Shown here: in pieces, positions 32,506 to 39,768 of the stretch
Position numbering within the stretch: the first letter of the stretch is position 1
How the letters are laid out: each line of letters starts with the position of its first letter
NCBI GenBank assembly: GCA_022447225.1
Contig: JAKVAZ010000015.1
Span: 1-39,768 of the forward strand
Reading direction: 5' to 3'
Source: Fuerstiella sp.
Lineage (GTDB): Bacteria > Planctomycetota > Planctomycetia > Planctomycetales > Planctomycetaceae
Length of the DNA stretch: 39,768 nt
The notes under the pieces: generated by a model
What the model was told of the DNA's origin: nothing
The model's input: only the letters and a program-made list of their open reading frames with translations
Database searches by the model: none
Translations under genes and position numbers: made by a program

Positions 32506-35409
32506 ATGGAAGCCTCGGGGAAGAAACCATTTCTAATGCGACGCGATCCCTGGGGCCACGGAATGGCCGTATGGATCATTGCCTTGGTCGTACTGCTGCT
32601 GCCGCCCATCTACTGGTCGCTTGGCCAGATCAAAATGCATAACGATGTTGCCGGCTGGCTTCCGCGAGACGATCCTCAGGCCAGGATCCTTTCGTGGTAT
32701 CGAAGCAGCTTTCCTACGGAAGACAGAATCCTGGTATCCTGGGACGACTGTTCCATCAGTGATCCCCGCCTGAAACTGGTGCAGGAAAAACTGGAAGGCC
32801 GGCTTTCAGAAGACGCTAGACTCGAAGGAGGGTCTCCCTTCATCTCGTCAGTTTCACTGCCGTCTGAACTTCTGCGTCGAATGCTGGACCGAAACATCCC
32901 GTTTGAGACCGCAATCGATCGCATCAACGGACTGCTGCTGGGGCCGGGTCCGCTGCGGATTAGACTAACCGATTCCGGTCGCGCCCGCGGGCAGGAACTA
33001 CGATCCGAACTCCTCGCAGTCATCAAAGAACTGAATCACCCGCATGCTCGCCTGATTAATGCAGAACTGCCGCTACCATCAACTGACATTCCGCTCGACA
33101 ACACGTCTGCCTGGAAACTGAATGACTTACTGACCAACTGGGTGAACGAACAGCCGAAATTCGATCTGGCTGCCACCTGGCCTCATATGCATGCAGATCG
33201 GGCGTCAGTGCAACAGATCATCGACGCGTTGAAGAATCTGAAAATTGGTGTCGACGGCAGTGAATCCGTTTATCCGCATTACGTCGAGGATGTATTTCTG
33301 ATTCAGGGTTCACAGGCGGCACTCACGATCACTCTTTCAGAAACCGGAATGGCCGAACGCGAAGACACACTGGCTGTGATTCGTCAGGCCTGCATTGCAT
33401 CGGGAGTCACAGAATCAAATCTCAGACTCGGCGGACGACCGGTCGTGGGTGCAGAGCTCAACCGGGCCGTGGGGCGTGCCGGATGGAACCGCAAGTATGA
33501 ACTCTGGGATTTTCCGCGCCGTTCACCCGTATTGTTTTCCACACTAATCAGCATTCTGTTGTCACTCTGGATGCTGAGGAGTCTGCGTCTGGCGATTCTG
33601 GTGCAGGTTGCGGCAGTGCTGACAGTCCTGGCGTCGGTCGCCATTGTACCGGTCACCGGCGGCAGTATGAATATGGTACTGGTTGTGATGCCAACACTAC
33701 TGGCCGTGCTGACCACCTCAGCTGCAATTCATCTGGCCAATTACTGGAAACATTCCTCTGCACGTGACGAGCAGGGCTCAGTGGTCGAAGCAGCCTCTAT
33801 CGCGTGGCTGCCATGCATCCTAGCCAGCACGACAACGTCTATTGGACTCGGATCACTGTTCGTTAGCAATCTGATTCCGGTGAAGGACTTTGGTGTCTAT
33901 TCTGCAGTCGGTTGCATCATTTCGTTCTTCATGGTGCTGTACCTGCTGCCGTCACTGATGCTGTACTGGAAGCAGTGCCCTCCTGACTTCGCAAAATTAA
34001 ACACTCGTCACTGGCAGACGCTTGGTCAATGGCTTACTCGTGTTCGCTATCCAGTCGCTGCACTGTGCCTGATCGGGACTGCAGCGTGTGGGTACGGTTT
34101 GTACAAATTCCGCACCGAAACGAAAGTCATCCGTTACTTCCCGGAAAAATCACGACTGTACCAGGACTACGTTTTTCTGGAAGACAACCTTTCGGGCATC
34201 GTATCAGTCGACACAATTGTTCGCTTCAGTAAAGAGACTCAGGCTGCTCCCGGACGAAATAAAGATCCCGGCCGTATGACGTTTCTGGAACGTGCACGCA
34301 CGGTGATGAAACTGCAGTCAGAGATCCGTAAACATCAGGAGATCAGTGGAACGCTGTCACTGGCTTCGTTTATGGATTTGCGAGAATCCTCAGAACTGAA
34401 TTTTGGACAGCGACGTGCCCGACAACGGATCGAAAAAACGATCAAGGACAGACTGCGTGAAGAACTTGCAGAGGAAAGCACCACGACCAGGGCCATTGCA
34501 TCACTGCTGGCCCTGCCCGAAGTTGAGACACCAGGGGAGATACCAAACGCACCGCCGTTGAATGCCGCGGGAGATGAGCTTTGGAGAATTTCTGCTCAGG
34601 CTGCCATTCTGTCAGACGTCGATTTGCAGGTATTGACTGCGGAGCTGGACGAAATTGCCCAACGCCATCTTGCTAACGTGGAAGTCAGACGCAAAGGCGG
34701 TGAAAAAATAAGAATTGAGGGCGTTGGTCATGTGGTGACCGGACTTATCCCCGTATTTCTACGGACACAGCAGGCCGTCCTGGAGAGTCTCATCAGCAGT
34801 TTTGGACTGGCCTTTGGATTGATTGCGATCGTAATGATGATTCTACTCCGCAGTGTCCGGGCAGGATTGATCACAATGCTGCCAAATCTGATGCCGGTGA
34901 TCATGGTGTTTGGACTACTGTCCTGGGCCCGGCTCAGAGTCGACATTGGTACGATGATCACCGCATCCGTTGCTTTAGGGATTGCGGTCGACGGCACCCT
35001 GCACCTAATCACATGGTTTCAGGAACTTCTCAAACGCGGCAGGACAATTCCGGAGTCGGTATCAGGGGCACTGGAACACTGTGGTCCGGCGATGTGGCAG
35101 ACCAGCACTGTCGTTGGTCTAGGTATGCTGGCCCTTCTGCCCGCAGAATTGTTGTTAATCAGTAGATTCGGCTGGATGCTCGCGGCTTTGATTTTTGCGG
35201 CACTGGTTGCCGATATTGTGTTTTTACCCGCCTTACTGGCTGGGCCTCTTGGAACTCTGATTCAGCGATCTGTCCTGAAACAGCAGGGAAAGGAACATTT
35301 ATATTCGGTTTCCACAGTAGGTACCGTAAATAGTCAACCGGCAGCAGTAATAGGTCCTTCTGCTGAAGATGCTCGACCAGAGTTCAACCAATCCGTTGAA
35401 CCATCATGA
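32506..35409 (+). CDS. MMPL/RND-superfamily membrane exporter
   Basis: This 967-residue inner-membrane protein has the RND/MMPL two-fold plan. Helix 1 is at about 20-40, followed by a periplasmic loop (about 45-330) and five helices (about 340-500, 'SPVLFSTLISILLSLWMLRS', 'NMVLVVMPTLLAVLTTSAAI'). A further helix near 510-530 precedes the second periplasmic loop (to about 755) and the last five helices (about 760-920, 'LAFGLIAIVMMILLRSVRAG', 'ITASVALGIAVDGTLHLITW'). The acidic residue in 'GIAVDGTLHL' (D831) matches the proton-relay region. MMPL proteins export lipids or hydrophobic compounds with the proton gradient. No periplasmic adaptor is adjacent, so lipid or hopanoid-type transport is more likely than a tripartite drug pump. 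The substrate is unknown. The ATG at 32506 has GGGA 6-8 nt upstream. Confidence 0.9.
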   Translation: MEASGKKPFLMRRDPWGHGMAVWIIALVVLLLPPIYWSLGQIKMHNDVAGWLPRDDPQARILSWYRSSFPTEDRILVSWDDCSISDPRLKLVQEKLEGRLSEDARLEGGSPFISSVSLPSELLRRMLDRNIPFETAIDRINGLLLGPGPLRIRLTDSGRARGQELRSELLAVIKELNHPHARLINAELPLPSTDIPLDNTSAWKLNDLLTNWVNEQPKFDLAATWPHMHADRASVQQIIDALKNLKIGVDGSESVYPHYVEDVFLIQGSQAALTITLSETGMAEREDTLAVIRQACIASGVTESNLRLGGRPVVGAELNRAVGRAGWNRKYELWDFPRRSPVLFSTLISILLSLWMLRSLRLAILVQVAAVLTVLASVAIVPVTGGSMNMVLVVMPTLLAVLTTSAAIHLANYWKHSSARDEQGSVVEAASIAWLPCILASTTTSIGLGSLFVSNLIPVKDFGVYSAVGCIISFFMVLYLLPSLMLYWKQCPPDFAKLNTRHWQTLGQWLTRVRYPVAALCLIGTAACGYGLYKFRTETKVIRYFPEKSRLYQDYVFLEDNLSGIVSVDTIVRFSKETQAAPGRNKDPGRMTFLERARTVMKLQSEIRKHQEISGTLSLASFMDLRESSELNFGQRRARQRIEKTIKDRLREELAEESTTTRAIASLLALPEVETPGEIPNAPPLNAAGDELWRISAQAAILSDVDLQVLTAELDEIAQRHLANVEVRRKGGEKIRIEGVGHVVTGLIPVFLRTQQAVLESLISSFGLAFGLIAIVMMILLRSVRAGLITMLPNLMPVIMVFGLLSWARLRVDIGTMITASVALGIAVDGTLHLITWFQELLKRGRTIPESVSGALEHCGPAMWQTSTVVGLGMLALLPAELLLISRFGWMLAALIFAALVADIVFLPALLAGPLGTLIQRSVLKQQGKEHLYSVSTVGTVNSQPAAVIGPSAEDARPEFNQSVEPS

Positions 35410-35754
35410 CCATGACACAGCCACGATTTCCAACCAGGAGGTTCCGCGATTGCTAAATCGGCACCGCCGCTGCCGAATCCGGAACAACCAACGAACCAGA
35501 CAACGGTTTCTCTGATTTGGTTTCAAACGTTCAGAATCAGAGGGAATCCTGTTTCTGTTCGCTCAACTTAGTGATACTGGCCCTTTCAATCAGTTAAACA
35601 TTGCTGCATATCACTTTGCGAGTGCTGCGGTGAACACGTCTGCGTTACAATCTGCAGATGGTCAGGTGGGTAGCACCGACGTGACTGCCTGTTCTGCTGT
35701 CCCGGAAACCGGCAGATTTTGCATGAAGCATTGGTCTCAGCGGAAAAACGAATC
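35410..35754. other. Intergenic region with a hairpin after the exporter gene
   Basis: CTCTGATT (35510-35517) pairs perfectly with AATCAGAG (35535-35542) around a 17-nt loop, about 100 bp beyond the exporter stop. No U-tract follows, so it is a weak terminator at best. The rest holds no visible gene; the GroES-like frame is open back to 35719. Confidence 0.4.
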
Positions 35755-36105
35755 GTGAGTGAATATGTTGAACCACTGGGTTTGAGAATCCTGATTAGGA
35801 AAGACGAATCCCGTCAGGAAACTCGTGGTGGCATTGTGTTACCCGATACATCGGAGATCCCCACGATTACCGGTCGTGTGGTTGAGATCAGTGTCCAGAT
35901 TGATCGTGATGAAGACTTTCCGATTCGAAAATACGACAAGGTGTTGTTTCATCCTAAGAACGCCATTCCAGTCGATTTTGAAGCTGATAATCTGCTCTAC
36001 GTAGTACCTGTCGAAGACGTTGTGGCAATTTTTCGTCGCCCGGTACGTGCCGTGGGTGAAGACCGATCACTTGAATCACTTTCGGATCCGGACGAAACCG
36101 AATAA
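35755..36105 (+). CDS. GroES-like co-chaperonin (Cpn10 family), orphan
   Basis: The product has about 116 residues from a GTG at 35755; TTG codons at 35719 and 35731 are alternatives, and no start has a strong Shine-Dalgarno. The Cpn10 fold is clear in 'VEPLGLRILIRKDESRQETR', 'GGIVLPDTSEIPTITGRVVE', 'IRKYDKVLFHPKNAIPVDF' and 'NLLYVVPVEDVVAIF'. The mobile loop that contacts GroEL ('ETRGGIVLPDTSEIP') is present, and an acidic tail of about 25 residues follows. Co-chaperonins normally sit before groEL; here there is none, so this is an additional, divergent copy. Its partner is unknown. Confidence 0.82.
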   Translation: MSEYVEPLGLRILIRKDESRQETRGGIVLPDTSEIPTITGRVVEISVQIDRDEDFPIRKYDKVLFHPKNAIPVDFEADNLLYVVPVEDVVAIFRRPVRAVGEDRSLESLSDPDETE

Positions 36106-36174
36106 ACCGTCGCTCTCGTTTACCCGCAGTCCCAAGCTCCGACAGCAACACAGTCAACGCATCTAAAAACGAAC

Positions 36175-36492
36175 ATGATACGGCGATTTCTAAGGAATTA
36201 TCTGCCTCGTCACACGAATCCCGTCAACAGGGCGCTGCATCTGGTGGGAGTACCACTGACGTTTGTGGGCACACCGGCAGCATTGATCGAAGGAGCTACC
36301 TGGTATTACGTACTCGGCTGCTTCACCAGCGGCTATCTGCTGCAGTTTGTCGGTCACGCAATTGAGGGAAATGATGCGGGTGAGGTCGTCTTTATCAAGA
36401 AGTCACTGGGGATGCGTTATAACGAGTATGCGCCCGGCAGACCCTCTTCAAGTCCATCGAAGACATCAACCGATAGCAACTCTGCCGGCTGA
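36175..36492 (+). CDS. Mpo1-like (DUF962) membrane protein
   Basis: This 105-residue protein has the family signature 'RHTNPVNRALHLVGVPLTFV' near the N-terminus and 'LQFVGHAIEGNDAGEV' later, with His residues that in yeast Mpo1 bind Fe2+. Mpo1 is a dioxygenase that shortens 2-hydroxy fatty acids by one carbon. Bacterial homologues are mostly uncharacterised. Two short hydrophobic segments (about 24-40 and 44-62) suit a membrane-embedded enzyme. The Ser-rich tail is not conserved. It lies 69 bp after the GroES-like gene on the same strand. Confidence 0.85.
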   Translation: MIRRFLRNYLPRHTNPVNRALHLVGVPLTFVGTPAALIEGATWYYVLGCFTSGYLLQFVGHAIEGNDAGEVVFIKKSLGMRYNEYAPGRPSSSPSKTSTDSNSAG

Positions 36493-36626
36493 CCCTAAGA
36501 TTTGGATCCTACCGGTGACGTTGACCGCAACGCCTGGGCTGATCTTTCCGGTGAAGTCCATTCGGACGCCCGCAACACAGCTTGCGGCATTCCGTACAGG
36601 TGGTGTTGCTGTGACAGGGATGTCCT

Positions 36627-38786
36627 ATGCTGATTCCACCGGATCTTTGTGTCCGTCAAACGTCAAAACGCTTCGTGTGTCAGAGCCGGCTGTCATCCGG
36701 TCGACCTATCCGAATTCAAGCTCGCCGGACATCTAACCAACCTGCCCCGCGACAACGTCTGGTTCTCGTCACACTTTGGTGTTTTGCAATTGTAGTAGCC
36801 CCTCTCATTTCCGGCTGCGCAACAGTTCGCAAACCATTGTCCGAACAGTCGTGGCCTGAAGACAGCACCCATCAGCAAGCATCGTACCGCGGATACGGCG
36901 CAAGAATTGAACACGTCTGTCTGGACAACGTCACCGCCGAAGCCGTGCAAACAACCATTGAACCCAGGAACCTACTTCGACGAGTGGAAGAAGAGATTCA
37001 CACTCTGTCACTCAACGAAGCCGTTCGGACCGCGTTGTCTAATAACGAGATTGTGGAAACGGCAACACCGGGAGGAGTAGGCAGCTCCACTGTTCTCAAC
37101 AGCCCACGTTTTGCGTCATCGGTCTATGATCCTGCAATCCAGGAGTCCGGAATTCTGTTCGGGGCAGGACTGGGACTGGAAGCCGCACTATCGCGATTTG
37201 ACACTCAGTTTACAACATCAGCACTTTGGGGGCGCAGTTCCGCCAGTCTGATTCCCCGTGAGACCGGAGCTTTCACGTCTGCACTCAGCAAACAGTTTGC
37301 CACCGGTGGAACGGTAGCGCTCTCGCATAACTGGAACTATCTGGGAACTCCGGTCGGAACCCCGCTCACCTCTGCCTATGCCGGGAGCCTTGGTCTTTCT
37401 GTTCGTCAGCCGTTGCTCGCCGGAAGCGGAGTTGAGTTCACAAGAATTGCCGGTCCGCAGAATCCTGCTTTTGGAGCCATTACGGGTGTGGGCCAGGGGG
37501 TAGTCATTTCGCGAATCAATAACGACATATCGATCGCGAACTTTGAACTGGCTGTTCGCAACTCGATTCGGGATATTGAAAACGCGTACTGGGATTTGTA
37601 TCTGGCCTACCGAACGTTCGACACCGCGGTCATTGCTCACCGCAGTGCCAGAAGGACCTGGCGGGAATCGAAGGACAAGAAAGATGTCGGGATCCTCAAT
37701 CCTGCCGATGAGTTGCAGGCCAAGGATCGGTTGTACGAAACAAAGGCAGATGTTGAGCAGTCGCTGAGTAACATTTTTCGGGCAGAATCAGAACTGCGGC
37801 GGCTTATGGGACTTCCGGTCAACGACGGGCGTGTTCTAAGACCGTCAGACGAACCGGCCATCGCGGAATACATTCCTGACTGGGATTTCTCACTTCATCA
37901 GGGGTTGAGTCTTCGTACGGAACTTCGAGCCCAGAAATTCCGCATCAAAAGCCTGCAACTACAGCTCAAGGCAGCTCGAAGTCTTGTCAGGCCGACAGTG
38001 AACGCCGTCGGCAGTTACGATGTCAACGGTTTTGGTGACCGGCTACTCGACAACGGCATTATCGAACCGGTTACGGGACTGCCCATTCGCAGCGGCTATG
38101 GTTCCTTTGGAAGGGCGGGACTGGAAACATGGACAGCCGGAGTTGAAGTGACGATACCACTTGGCTATCGAAGCCAGAGAAGCCAAGTCCGGAACCTGGA
38201 ACTGCAACTGGCCAAAGACACGGCGGTGCTGGCCGCTCAGGAACGAAATGTGTCACACGAGATTGCTATTGCAATTCAGGAAGTCACAGCAGCCTTCGCG
38301 ACAGCTCAATCGCATCACAAACGTCTTCAGGCCGCACAGGAACGCGTTGAAAAACTCAGTTATACAGAACAGGTGGGAGCAGGCACTCTGGATCTGGTGC
38401 TCCGTGCTCAGGCCAGTGCTGCAGCAGCGGAAAGCGCATACTACCAACAGGTTGTTAACTACAATAAGGCACTGGTTAATCTGAATCTGGCTACCGGTTC
38501 TCTGCTGGAATACAATGGAATCTACCTTGCAGAAGGTCAGTGGTGTAACGACGCCCAGTGCGATGCTGCCATTCACGCGGCCGAACGAAGTCATGCCGCC
38601 CCCAATCCTCATCTGCACACCGAACCTTCCGAATTCATTTCGCCCGGACCGACAGGCACGATCGAACGTCGCCCACTTAACAAAAACAGCAACTCCGATT
38701 CGGAGGCACAGATGACTCCCCCACCCGAACTGCCACCGGCGTCCGAGTCCAGGAGTCACGGACAGTCTTCGTCAACTCATATCTGA
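36627..38786 (+). CDS. TolC-family outer-membrane efflux lipoprotein
   Basis: The product is up to 719 residues from an ATG at 36627 with AGGGAT upstream. A basic n-region and hydrophobic stretch ending 'VAPLISGC' (C64) form a lipoprotein signal, although the 45 residues before it are long and a later GTG (36675) is possible. Two OEP-type alpha-helical hairpins follow: 'IRDIENAYWDLYLAYRTFDT' to 'ESELRRLMGLP' in the first half and 'LELQLAKDTAVLAAQERNVS' to 'YNKALVNLNLATGSLLEY' in the second, as in TolC/OprM. The Ser/Pro-rich tail (about 650-719) is extra. It would form the outer-membrane channel of an efflux or type I export system. No adaptor gene adjoins it, but the MMPL exporter is 1.2 kb upstream. 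Confidence 0.9.
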   Translation: MLIPPDLCVRQTSKRFVCQSRLSSGRPIRIQARRTSNQPAPRQRLVLVTLWCFAIVVAPLISGCATVRKPLSEQSWPEDSTHQQASYRGYGARIEHVCLDNVTAEAVQTTIEPRNLLRRVEEEIHTLSLNEAVRTALSNNEIVETATPGGVGSSTVLNSPRFASSVYDPAIQESGILFGAGLGLEAALSRFDTQFTTSALWGRSSASLIPRETGAFTSALSKQFATGGTVALSHNWNYLGTPVGTPLTSAYAGSLGLSVRQPLLAGSGVEFTRIAGPQNPAFGAITGVGQGVVISRINNDISIANFELAVRNSIRDIENAYWDLYLAYRTFDTAVIAHRSARRTWRESKDKKDVGILNPADELQAKDRLYETKADVEQSLSNIFRAESELRRLMGLPVNDGRVLRPSDEPAIAEYIPDWDFSLHQGLSLRTELRAQKFRIKSLQLQLKAARSLVRPTVNAVGSYDVNGFGDRLLDNGIIEPVTGLPIRSGYGSFGRAGLETWTAGVEVTIPLGYRSQRSQVRNLELQLAKDTAVLAAQERNVSHEIAIAIQEVTAAFATAQSHHKRLQAAQERVEKLSYTEQVGAGTLDLVLRAQASAAAAESAYYQQVVNYNKALVNLNLATGSLLEYNGIYLAEGQWCNDAQCDAAIHAAERSHAAPNPHLHTEPSEFISPGPTGTIERRPLNKNSNSDSEAQMTPPPELPPASESRSHGQSSSTHI

Positions 38787-38855
38787 CCGAATACTGTGAC
38801 CACCACCTCTTTGGTTGCATCAGCGTATTGGTTTTGATTCCAGGTTCAACGAAAA

Positions 38856-38883
38856 CACCCCGGCAGGAAGACCCGCCGAGGTG
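38856..38883 (-). terminator. Hairpin between convergent TolC-type and YTV genes
   Basis: CACC-C-CGGC (38856-38864) pairs with GCCG-A-GGTG (38875-38883), with one mismatch and a 10-nt loop. On the minus strand it runs into TTTTCG, so it suits an intrinsic terminator of the YTV gene; on the plus strand only AATCATTT follows. Confidence 0.6.
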
Positions 38884-38936
38884 AATCATTTCGATAATGA
38901 GACGTCTGCCGGCAACAGGCCTCGCATGAAACTCAT

Positions 38937-39768
38937 TTAGTGGCATCCATCACAGTGGCTTTCGCAGCAGGACGGAGTGCCGCCACCATCACATGCCGAT
39001 CGGCAAACCTGACATGTGACAGTTTTCTCAACCATGCGGCAAACCTGAACCTTTACTTCACGCTGTTCCGGCTTGCAGACAGTCACACAATACGTGCAGG
39101 GAACTTCTTCCTGAATCTCACGCGCAACCTGAACAGTACAGGTCCGTTCTTCCGGCTTGCAGACAGTCACGCAATACGTGTAAGGAACCTCTTCCTGAAC
39201 CTCACGTGCAACCTTGACGGTGCACGTTCGCTGTTCCGGTTTGCAGACAGTCACGCAATATGTGTAAGGAACCTCTTCCTGAACCTCACGTGTAACGTTG
39301 ACGGTGCAGGTTCGCTGTTCCGGTTTGCAGACAGTCACGCAATATGTGTAAGGAACCTCTTCCTGAACCTCACGTGTAACCTTAACAGTGCACGTTCGCT
39401 CTTCCTGGCTGTAAGTGGTCACAGTGTAAGTGCAAGGCTCTTCGATCATCCGGTTTTCATAACAAGTGTATTCCACCTCCGTCTGAACAATGTTGGGTAC
39501 CCAGACTTTTTGAGTCCCGCAACAGGCAGTTGAAGCACATCCGTCACAGCCCGAAGAACCACAACTGCTGCAGCAGTCGCCACAGGACGGTGACTGACAA
39601 CCGTCACAGGGCTGTTCTTCCCAGTGCCCCTGGTCCTGACAAACGGTCCGAGTCTTCTTTACAGGAACGGACTGACAGACAGTTCGAGTCCCCTGTCTTT
39701 CTTCATGATGAGGCACGCATACCGTATATGTTTTTTCAACATCTTCACACACCGTGCGGCAGACGGTC
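38937..39768 (-). CDS. Cysteine-rich YTV-repeat cell-wall protein, N-terminus cut by window edge
   Basis: The frame is open to the right edge and reads 'TVCRTVCEDVEKTYTVCVPH' there, so the true start lies beyond the window; the GTG at 39752 is internal. The visible 277 residues have a Cys-rich hinge ('CDGCQSPSCGDCCSSCGSSG') and then repeats of the type 'EEVPYTYCVTVCKPEQRTCT'. The YTV motif was first described in Rhodopirellula baltica. It marks large, cystine-rich proteins thought to build the proteinaceous planctomycete wall through disulfide cross-links. The protein ends in a second Cys cluster ('SCCESHCDGCH'). Expected location is outside the outer membrane. Confidence 0.9.
   Translation of the reverse strand, partial: TVCRTVCEDVEKTYTVCVPHHEERQGTRTVCQSVPVKKTRTVCQDQGHWEEQPCDGCQSPSCGDCCSSCGSSGCDGCASTACCGTQKVWVPNIVQTEVEYTCYENRMIEEPCTYTVTTYSQEERTCTVKVTREVQEEVPYTYCVTVCKPEQRTCTVNVTREVQEEVPYTYCVTVCKPEQRTCTVKVAREVQEEVPYTYCVTVCKPEERTCTVQVAREIQEEVPCTYCVTVCKPEQREVKVQVCRMVEKTVTCQVCRSACDGGGTPSCCESHCDGCH
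39066..39401 (-). repeat. 84-bp tandem repeats within the YTV gene
   Basis: The plus-strand word TTCCGG[CT]TTGCAGACAGTCAC recurs at 39066, 39150, 39234 and 39318, a strict 84-bp period (28 residues), with a degenerate fifth unit beyond. The copies are much alike at DNA level, including silent positions, which suggests recent duplication or gene conversion. Confidence 0.9.

Noticed and set aside
39066-39401. Regular spaced repeats resembling a CRISPR array
   Set aside because: The 84-bp period is in frame with the YTV protein and there are no unique spacers; the whole unit repeats.
38940-39533. A 197-codon plus-strand frame opposite the YTV gene
   Set aside because: It is the antisense shadow of a repetitive coding sequence; the minus frame has the clear YTV and Cys pattern and continues beyond the window.

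Overview
This 39.8 kb window is almost certainly from a planctomycete of the Planctomycetaceae type. It carries a DUF1559 pseudopilin-like protein, a cysteine-rich YTV-repeat cell-wall protein, a PQQ-like propeller, a bacterial formaldehyde-activating enzyme (Fae) of the tetrahydromethanopterin C1 pathway, and a planctomycete-type bacterial microcompartment (BMC) locus. Base composition is moderate. Start codons are often weakly marked, and several genes lack a clear Shine-Dalgarno.

Layout. 1-2240: a large membrane protein on the minus strand, cut by the window edge and ending in GESGQ repeats. 3273-8358: a PQQ-like propeller, an enolase-superfamily enzyme and an ATP-grasp enzyme (all minus), then fae (plus) behind a possibly structured leader. 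8603-19749: single housekeeping and hypothetical genes, namely a Ser/Thr kinase with a receiver-like tail, a LOG-family protein, a tandem GNAT, an anti-sigma-like protein, hemC, two lipoproteins, a DUF1559 protein and a MauE-like membrane protein. 19940-21146: a decayed IS5-type fragment beside a complete but frame-broken IS630 element. 21141-30325: the BMC locus. 30326-31223: a non-coding stretch with two diverged copies of one unit. 31224-39768: a single-pass membrane protein, an MMPL/RND exporter, a GroES-like protein, an Mpo1-like protein, a TolC-family lipoprotein and a YTV cell-wall protein cut by the window end.

The BMC locus, read on the minus strand, is: DeoR regulator, PduL phosphotransacylase, two BMC-H hexamer shells, an acetate/propionate-type kinase, BMC-P pentamer, CoA-acylating aldehyde dehydrogenase, BMC-P, a protein of unknown function with a targeting peptide, BMC-P, class II aldolase, and a lactate/malate-type dehydrogenase. 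This is the known planctomycete/verrucomicrobial organelle for L-fucose and L-rhamnose. The aldolase releases L-lactaldehyde, the dehydrogenase makes lactoyl-CoA, PduL converts it to lactoyl-phosphate, and the kinase recovers ATP and lactate. The second dehydrogenase probably recycles NADH. The sugar isomerase and kinase are not in the window.

The most interesting new signal lies just upstream of the DeoR gene and divergent from it. A textbook -24/-12 (sigma-54) promoter is followed at the expected distance by an approximately 86-nt RNA with a closing stem at its 5' end and a strong intrinsic terminator with a GAAA loop. About 300 bp further on is a diverged copy of the same unit. There both invariant promoter Gs have become A, most of the RNA body is gone and the terminator has decayed. 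I do not recognise this RNA as a known family.
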